A DNA stretch of 10,590 nucleotides from an uncultured Collinsella sp. (GTDB lineage: Bacteria; Actinomycetota; Coriobacteriia; Coriobacteriales; Coriobacteriaceae), in NCBI GenBank assembly GCA_902475445.1, contig CABRZN010000066.1:1-10590 (forward strand), given 5' to 3'. The notes beneath the pieces are model-generated. The model saw nothing but the letters and a program-made list of their open reading frames with translations, was not told the origin of the DNA and ran no database searches. This document shows, piece by piece, positions 6,278-10,590 of the stretch; position 1 is the stretch's first letter, and the number at the start of each line of letters is the position of its first letter. Position numbers and translations under genes: made by a program.

Positions 6278-6438
6278 TTTGATGCATGGGTGGTCTGTTG
6301 TTGTGCAAATGGGTATCATACTGTGGTTATTGCATCGACTCTGTGATGCATGTTTGTACGTTCCCGGCGGTCGGTTTGCCAGAAGCGCCCCGTCGGTTGT
6401 TCCAGACCCGTTTCGAAGAAAGGAAACCACACTAACCT

Positions 6439-8109
6439 ATGGCAGCTAAAAAATCATCTCCCTTGAAGATCATTCCGCTCGGCGGCCTTGACGGCATCGG
6501 CAAGAACATGACGGTCTTCGAGTGCGGCGACGACATGGTGCTCGTCGACGCCGGTCTCATGTTCCCGGATGACTCCCAGCCCGGTATCGACCTGGTGCTT
6601 CCCGACTACACCTATGTTCTGGAGAACGAGGAGAAGCTCCGCGGTATCGTCGTCACCCACGGCCACGAGGACCACACCGGTTCGCTTCCGTACCTGCTGC
6701 AGGACCTCAACAACAAGGTGCCCATCTTCTCGAGCAAGCTGACGCTTGGCTTTATCGAGGGCAAGCTTTCTGAGTTCCGCATCCGCGCACCCAAGTTCCG
6801 CGAGGTCAAGGGCGGCAGCCATGTCAACCTCGGTGGCATCTCGCTCGACTTCTTCTCGATGACGCACTCCATCCCCGGCGCTCTGGGCGTGTTCATCCGC
6901 ACCAATCAGGGCACCGTTATGCACACCGGCGACTTTAAGCTCGACCAGACGCCCATCGACGGCGTCACGCCCGACTATGCCGCTATCAGCCGCTTTGCCA
7001 AGCAGGGCATCGATCTGCTGCTTTCCGACTCCACCAATGCCACGGTTCCCGGCTTTACCAAGTCCGAGGCCGAGGTTGGTCCCAACTTGCTGCACGCCAT
7101 CAAGAACGCCCCGGGTCGCGTGTTCGTCGCGTCGTTCTCGAGCCATATCCATCGCCTGCAGCAGATCTGCGATGCCGCCCGCAAGTGCGGCCGTAAGGTC
7201 GTTGTGACCGGTCGCTCCATGCTCACCAACACCCGCGTCGCGCGCGAGCTGGGCTACCTCAACATCGACGATGCCGATATCATCGATGCCTTCGATATCG
7301 ATAACCTGCCCGACGACAAGATCGTCGTCATGTGCACCGGTTCGCAGGGCGAGCCTCTGTCGGCCCTTTCGCGCATGGCCAACGGCGAGCACAAGACGCT
7401 CTCTATCCACGAGGGCGATACCGTTATCCTCTCGGCAACTCCCGTTCCCGGCAACGAGAAGGCCGTCCAGCAGGTCGTCAACAGCCTGGCCAAGCTCGGC
7501 TGCGACGTGTGGGATAAGAACCGCGCTCTCGTCCACGTTTCTGGTCACGGTAGCCAGGAGGAGCTCAAGCTCCTGATGGCCATGGCCAAGCCCACGTACT
7601 TTATGCCGGTTCACGGCGAGGCCGTGCATCTGCGCGCCCATGCCCAGCTGGCCCGCAAGATGGGTCTCAAGGACGATCATATCTTTATCCTCGACAACGG
7701 CGACACGCTCGAGATGCGCGGCGGTATCGTTAAGCGCGGTACGCCCGTCGAGTCCGGCGTCGTTTACGTCGACGGCCTGCGCATCGGCGATACCGACCCC
7801 ATCGTCTTGCGTGATCGTCAGAAGCTCGCCAACGACGGTATGGTTACCGCTGTTGCCATCGTCTCGCTCAAGCACAAGAAGATCGAGGCCATCGAGTTCT
7901 CGGGCCGCGGTGTCTCGTTTGCCATCGACGACCAGTTCTCCGAGGATGCCTCCGCGTCCATTATGAAGACGATCGAGAAGGGCAAGTTCAGCTTTACGAG
8001 CAGCGGTTCCGATGCCATTCGCAAGGCCGTGCGCGACTCGCTCTCCAACTTTATCTGGAGCCGTACGCGCACTCGTCCGATGATCATCCCGGTCGTCATG
8101 GAGGTTTAG
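6439..8109 (+). CDS. rnj: Ribonuclease J (metallo-beta-lactamase / beta-CASP nuclease)
   Basis: Cytoplasmic endo- and 5'-to-3' exoribonuclease for mRNA decay and rRNA/RNA maturation; 556 residues, the usual length. Seen: N-terminal IIPLGGLDGIGKNM (11-24); the zinc-binding HGHEDH at 74-79; His143 in MTHSIP and Asp165 in HTGDFK, further metal ligands; the beta-CASP insert in the middle, with CTGSQGEP; SGHGS at 368-372; and PVHGE at 390-394, the late metal and phosphate-binding histidines. A C-terminal domain follows from about 450. An in-frame TAA at 6433-6435 means the start cannot be further upstream than ATG 6439. The only purine-rich site, AGGAAA (6421-6426), is unusually far from that ATG, so initiation may be weak or regulated. 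ftsK follows after one base, an order also found in other Actinobacteria. Confidence 0.96.
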   Translation: MAAKKSSPLKIIPLGGLDGIGKNMTVFECGDDMVLVDAGLMFPDDSQPGIDLVLPDYTYVLENEEKLRGIVVTHGHEDHTGSLPYLLQDLNNKVPIFSSKLTLGFIEGKLSEFRIRAPKFREVKGGSHVNLGGISLDFFSMTHSIPGALGVFIRTNQGTVMHTGDFKLDQTPIDGVTPDYAAISRFAKQGIDLLLSDSTNATVPGFTKSEAEVGPNLLHAIKNAPGRVFVASFSSHIHRLQQICDAARKCGRKVVVTGRSMLTNTRVARELGYLNIDDADIIDAFDIDNLPDDKIVVMCTGSQGEPLSALSRMANGEHKTLSIHEGDTVILSATPVPGNEKAVQQVVNSLAKLGCDVWDKNRALVHVSGHGSQEELKLLMAMAKPTYFMPVHGEAVHLRAHAQLARKMGLKDDHIFILDNGDTLEMRGGIVKRGTPVESGVVYVDGLRIGDTDPIVLRDRQKLANDGMVTAVAIVSLKHKKIEAIEFSGRGVSFAIDDQFSEDASASIMKTIEKGKFSFTSSGSDAIRKAVRDSLSNFIWSRTRTRPMIIPVVMEV

Positions 8110-8113
8110 TTTG
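8100..8113 (+). promoter_or_regulatory. Shine-Dalgarno and TTG start of ftsK, inside the rnj 3' end
   Basis: GGAGG at 8100-8104, within the last two sense codons of rnj, is six bases from TTG 8111. Both spacing and strength are ideal, so ftsK starts at TTG and is translationally coupled to rnj, whose TAG ends at 8109. Confidence 0.85.
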
Positions 8114-10590
8114 GCGCGCGGATCTGCACAAAACGCCAAAGGCAATAAGGCCAACAACCAACCGGCATCTGCTAAGGGTGCCGGTTCCCATCTGCGTGCC
8201 AATAAGGGCCACGAGTCCGAGTTCGATGATTTCGAGCCCTTGGTCGAGCCCTCGGCCAACCGCGATATCGCCGGCGTGGTCATCGCTGTTTTGGCGATTG
8301 CGTCCTTTATTGCCGTGATTTCGCCGGCGACTGCGCCCGTTACGGCTGCGGTTGCCGGTTTCTACCACCTGGGCTTTGGTCTGGGCGCCTACGTGCTGCC
8401 GATCGTCATTTTGCTGTTTGCCGCCACGCTCTTTTTAGGCGAGGACTCGCCGCTCAACGTGCGCTCTGTTGCGGGCGGCGCCGTGGTCTTTATCGCCGTC
8501 GTCTCCATTCTTTCGCTGATGGTGCCGGGTACGAGCGACTCGTGCGACCTTATGTTCACGCCGCAAAATCTGTCCGCCTCGGGTGGCTACATTGGTGCGT
8601 TTATTGCGAGTGCGCTGCAGAATGCCCTGGGTAAGCCTATCGCGATGGTAGTCCTGTTGGGCCTTGTCGTCGTGGGCCTGGTCATCATCGGCTTTTCGGT
8701 GGGTGGCGTTTTGCGCTCTGCTCGCGACCGTGCGGCCGATTTTGCCGAGCGCCGTCGTGCCGATGTTAACGCGAGCCCGTGGGGTGACGATGAAGCCCTG
8801 TCGGTGCCCGGCGTTGCCCGTCCTCACCTGAGCATTCTTCGTCAAAAGGGCTCCGATGCTGCCGTGACCACGGTCATGGGCAACGATGTGGACCCGGTTT
8901 TGGACGATGACGACGAGGACGAGGATCCGTTTGTCGACGTGTCCGATGCCGTGGAAGCTGAGCGCGCTAAGACGACGCTGTTGCCGCGCCGCCATGCCAA
9001 GAAGGGCAAGGCTGCACCCAAACTCAATACGAGTGAGCCCGACCCGTCTTGGTCCGAGAGCGAGATTGAGCTCACCGAGGGCGATGACGAGGACGACGAG
9101 GCTCCGATTGAGACCGCAAAGACAACTTTGCTGCCGCGTCGCCATGCAAAGCGCGACCAGGTAACCGGTCAGCTTTCGATGGAAGACGACCTCGATAAGA
9201 TCGACGAGTCCGAGCCGCCGTTTGCCGTGAATCCTGTCTCTGCAGCACCTCAGATCCCCGACTTCTTGAAGCATCCCAAGGTTGCCGATGCGCCTGCCTT
9301 GAGTGCTGTCGAATCGGCTGCGGCTAGCGATGAGGGAGCGGACGGCGGCGCCGCAGATAACGAGGGCGAAGAAGAGGACGGCCTCAAACTTCCGCCACTT
9401 GAGATTCTGCATGCCAACCCGCAGTCGGCTTCCTCCGCGTCTTCTGACAAGGAGCTGGAACAGACTGCCGAGTCGCTTCAGTCCACCTTGCTGGAGTTTG
9501 GTCGTAGTGCCCGCGTGGTCGGCTGGATCGCCGGCCCCACGGTGACGACCTTTAAGCTGCAACCTGGCGAGGGCGAGCGCGTGAGCAAGATTTCGAGCCT
9601 CGAGGACGATATCGCGCTATCGCTTGCTGCCCAGTCGGTGCGTATCTTTGCCCCGATCCCCGGCACCTCGCTCGTGGGCATCGAGATTCCCAACCGCAAG
9701 CGCCAGAACGTCAACCTGGGCGACGTGTTGCCCTATGTGAAGGGCGGTCCGCTCGAGCTTGCCATCGGCCGAGATGCCGAGGGTACGCCGGTCGTCGCCG
9801 ACCTCGCCAAGATGCCCCACCTGCTGATCGCCGGTACCACGGGTTCTGGTAAGTCGGTCATGATCAACTCCATCATCACGACTCTGCTCATGCGCGCGCT
9901 TCCCGAGGACGTTCGCCTGATCATGGTCGACCCCAAGCGCGTCGAGCTTGCGGGCTATAACGGACTGCCGCATCTCTATGTGCCCGTGGTGACCGAGCCC
10001 AAGCAGGCCGCGAGCGCTCTGCAATGGGCCGTGTCCGAGATGGAGCGACGCCTGAAGGTCTTCGAGCGTCTCAACGTGCGTAAGATCTCGACCTACAACG
10101 AAAAGCAGGCCGCCGGCGAGTTTGAGCATTACGATAACCCGCCGCAAAAGATGCCCTATCTGGTCATCATCATTGACGAGCTCTCGGATCTGATGATGGT
10201 TGCCGGAAAGGATGTCGAGGCCTCGATCGTGCGTATTGCGCAGCTGGGCCGTGCCGCCGGTATTCACCTCATCGTGGCTACGCAGCGTCCGAGCTCCAAC
10301 GTGGTGACGGGCCTCATTAAGGCCAACATCACCAACCGCATCGCCTTTAACGTCGCCACGGGCATCGACTCGCGCGTCATCATCGACCAGATGGGTGCCG
10401 AAAAGCTCACCGGTTTGGGCGACATGCTGTTCTCCAAGGTCGACTGGGGCAAGCCTCGCCGTATTCAGGGCTGCTTTGTCTCGGACGACGAAATCAACGA
10501 GATTGTCGAGTTCGTCAAGTCGCAAAGCGAGCCCGACTACCATGAGGAGATCCTGTCGGCTGTGGCGCCCGCTTCCATGTCCATGGCGGG
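8111..10590 (+). CDS. ftsK: DNA translocase FtsK/SpoIIIE (3' truncated by the window)
   Basis: Septum-anchored, ATP-driven DNA pump that clears chromosome ends from the closing division site. 826 codons are visible with no stop; the C-terminal gamma (winged-helix) domain lies beyond the window. Residues 1-52 are a basic then acidic cytoplasmic tail. Hydrophobic segments at about 53-72, 78-110, 118-139 and 176-201 form the membrane domain (a fifth, near 158-171, is uncertain). A low-complexity acidic linker covers about 205-445 and contains a duplicated motif, AKTTLLPRRHAK, at 286-297 and 336-347. The motor follows: alpha/beta region from about 446, Walker A GTTGSGKS (575-582), DPKRVEL (607-613), Walker B ending IIIDE (686-690) and ATQRPS (723-728). 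The start is TTG 8111, supported by GGAGG and by the membrane segments, which an ATG start at 8519 would largely remove. It is the second gene of an rnj-ftsK pair. Confidence 0.97.
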   Translation, partial: MARGSAQNAKGNKANNQPASAKGAGSHLRANKGHESEFDDFEPLVEPSANRDIAGVVIAVLAIASFIAVISPATAPVTAAVAGFYHLGFGLGAYVLPIVILLFAATLFLGEDSPLNVRSVAGGAVVFIAVVSILSLMVPGTSDSCDLMFTPQNLSASGGYIGAFIASALQNALGKPIAMVVLLGLVVVGLVIIGFSVGGVLRSARDRAADFAERRRADVNASPWGDDEALSVPGVARPHLSILRQKGSDAAVTTVMGNDVDPVLDDDDEDEDPFVDVSDAVEAERAKTTLLPRRHAKKGKAAPKLNTSEPDPSWSESEIELTEGDDEDDEAPIETAKTTLLPRRHAKRDQVTGQLSMEDDLDKIDESEPPFAVNPVSAAPQIPDFLKHPKVADAPALSAVESAAASDEGADGGAADNEGEEEDGLKLPPLEILHANPQSASSASSDKELEQTAESLQSTLLEFGRSARVVGWIAGPTVTTFKLQPGEGERVSKISSLEDDIALSLAAQSVRIFAPIPGTSLVGIEIPNRKRQNVNLGDVLPYVKGGPLELAIGRDAEGTPVVADLAKMPHLLIAGTTGSGKSVMINSIITTLLMRALPEDVRLIMVDPKRVELAGYNGLPHLYVPVVTEPKQAASALQWAVSEMERRLKVFERLNVRKISTYNEKQAAGEFEHYDNPPQKMPYLVIIIDELSDLMMVAGKDVEASIVRIAQLGRAAGIHLIVATQRPSSNVVTGLIKANITNRIAFNVATGIDSRVIIDQMGAEKLTGLGDMLFSKVDWGKPRRIQGCFVSDDEINEIVEFVKSQSEPDYHEEILSAVAPASMSMA
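8966..9151 (+). repeat. Duplicated 12-residue motif in the FtsK linker
   Basis: Bases 8966-9001 and 9116-9151 both encode AKTTLLPRRHAK, 50 residues apart. The two DNA copies differ at third and first codon positions (for example GCT/GCA, ACG/ACT, CTG/TTG, CGC/CGT), yet the peptide is identical. Each is preceded by an acidic run (265-272 and 325-330). Confidence 0.85.

Larger units (their letters stand above)
5856..6438. other. Gene-free 583-bp interval between the PTS permease and rnj
   Basis: No credible gene is seen here. It holds the permease terminator, a 73-bp inverted repeat (5939-6011), a plain stretch (about 6030-6125) with nothing recognised, a roughly 109-base imperfect hairpin (6126-6234), a smaller dyad (6241-6277), a repeated GATGCATG octamer (6281-6288 and 6345-6352) and the rnj leader. 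The rnj promoter must lie here. TATCAT (6314-6319) is a possible -10, but no good -35 accompanies it, so I do not assign it. Confidence 0.7.

Noticed and set aside
6218..6430. 70-codon minus-strand frame upstream of rnj
   Set aside because: No ribosome binding site, no recognisable protein features, and it overlaps the probable rnj promoter and leader.
6454..8283. 609-codon open frame on the minus strand opposite rnj
   Set aside because: It is a codon-bias shadow of rnj with no recognisable domain, and it also runs into the start of ftsK.
1..10590. CRISPR array, insertion sequence, phage or defence genes
   Set aside because: No regularly spaced direct repeats, transposase, integrase or defence-type domains are present; all confident genes are core metabolism, repair, transport, RNA decay or division.

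Overview
The window looks like a piece of a chromosome from a high-GC Gram-positive bacterium, most likely a gut actinobacterium of the class Coriobacteriia (Collinsella-like). This is inferred from the GC-rich DNA, the codon use, the tlyA-nadK-recN and rnj-ftsK gene orders that recur in Actinobacteria, and a sugar PTS permease paired with an RpiR-type regulator. The species was not verified by any search.

Layout. (1) 2-2662, plus strand: the 3' end of tlyA, then nadK and recN, with overlapping stop and start codons, so probably one transcript. A palindromic element (2681-2713) separates recN from the convergent regulator. (2) 2722-5855: an RpiR-family regulator (minus strand) diverges from a one-gene fructose/mannose-type PTS permease with domain order IIB-IIC-IIA. 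The 272-bp region between them holds candidate promoters, repeated CTTTCA/TGAAAG half-sites that look like operators, and two GC-rich hairpins before the permease ribosome binding site. A strong intrinsic terminator (5892-5927) ends the permease transcript. (3) 5856-6438: a 583-bp gene-free stretch with the terminator, a long inverted repeat (5939-6011), a roughly 109-nt imperfect hairpin (6126-6234) and smaller dyads. (4) 6439-10590: rnj (RNase J), followed after one base by ftsK, which starts at a TTG codon with a strong Shine-Dalgarno and runs off the window.

How the genes work together. Block 1 is rRNA modification, NADP synthesis and DNA repair. Block 2 is a self-contained sugar-uptake module that the regulator probably switches in response to a sugar phosphate. 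Block 4 joins RNA decay/processing to chromosome segregation at division. The coding content is mostly housekeeping and I see no undescribed multi-gene system. The parts most worth a second look are non-coding (the operator cluster, the leader hairpins, the intergenic palindromes) and a duplicated peptide motif in the FtsK linker.
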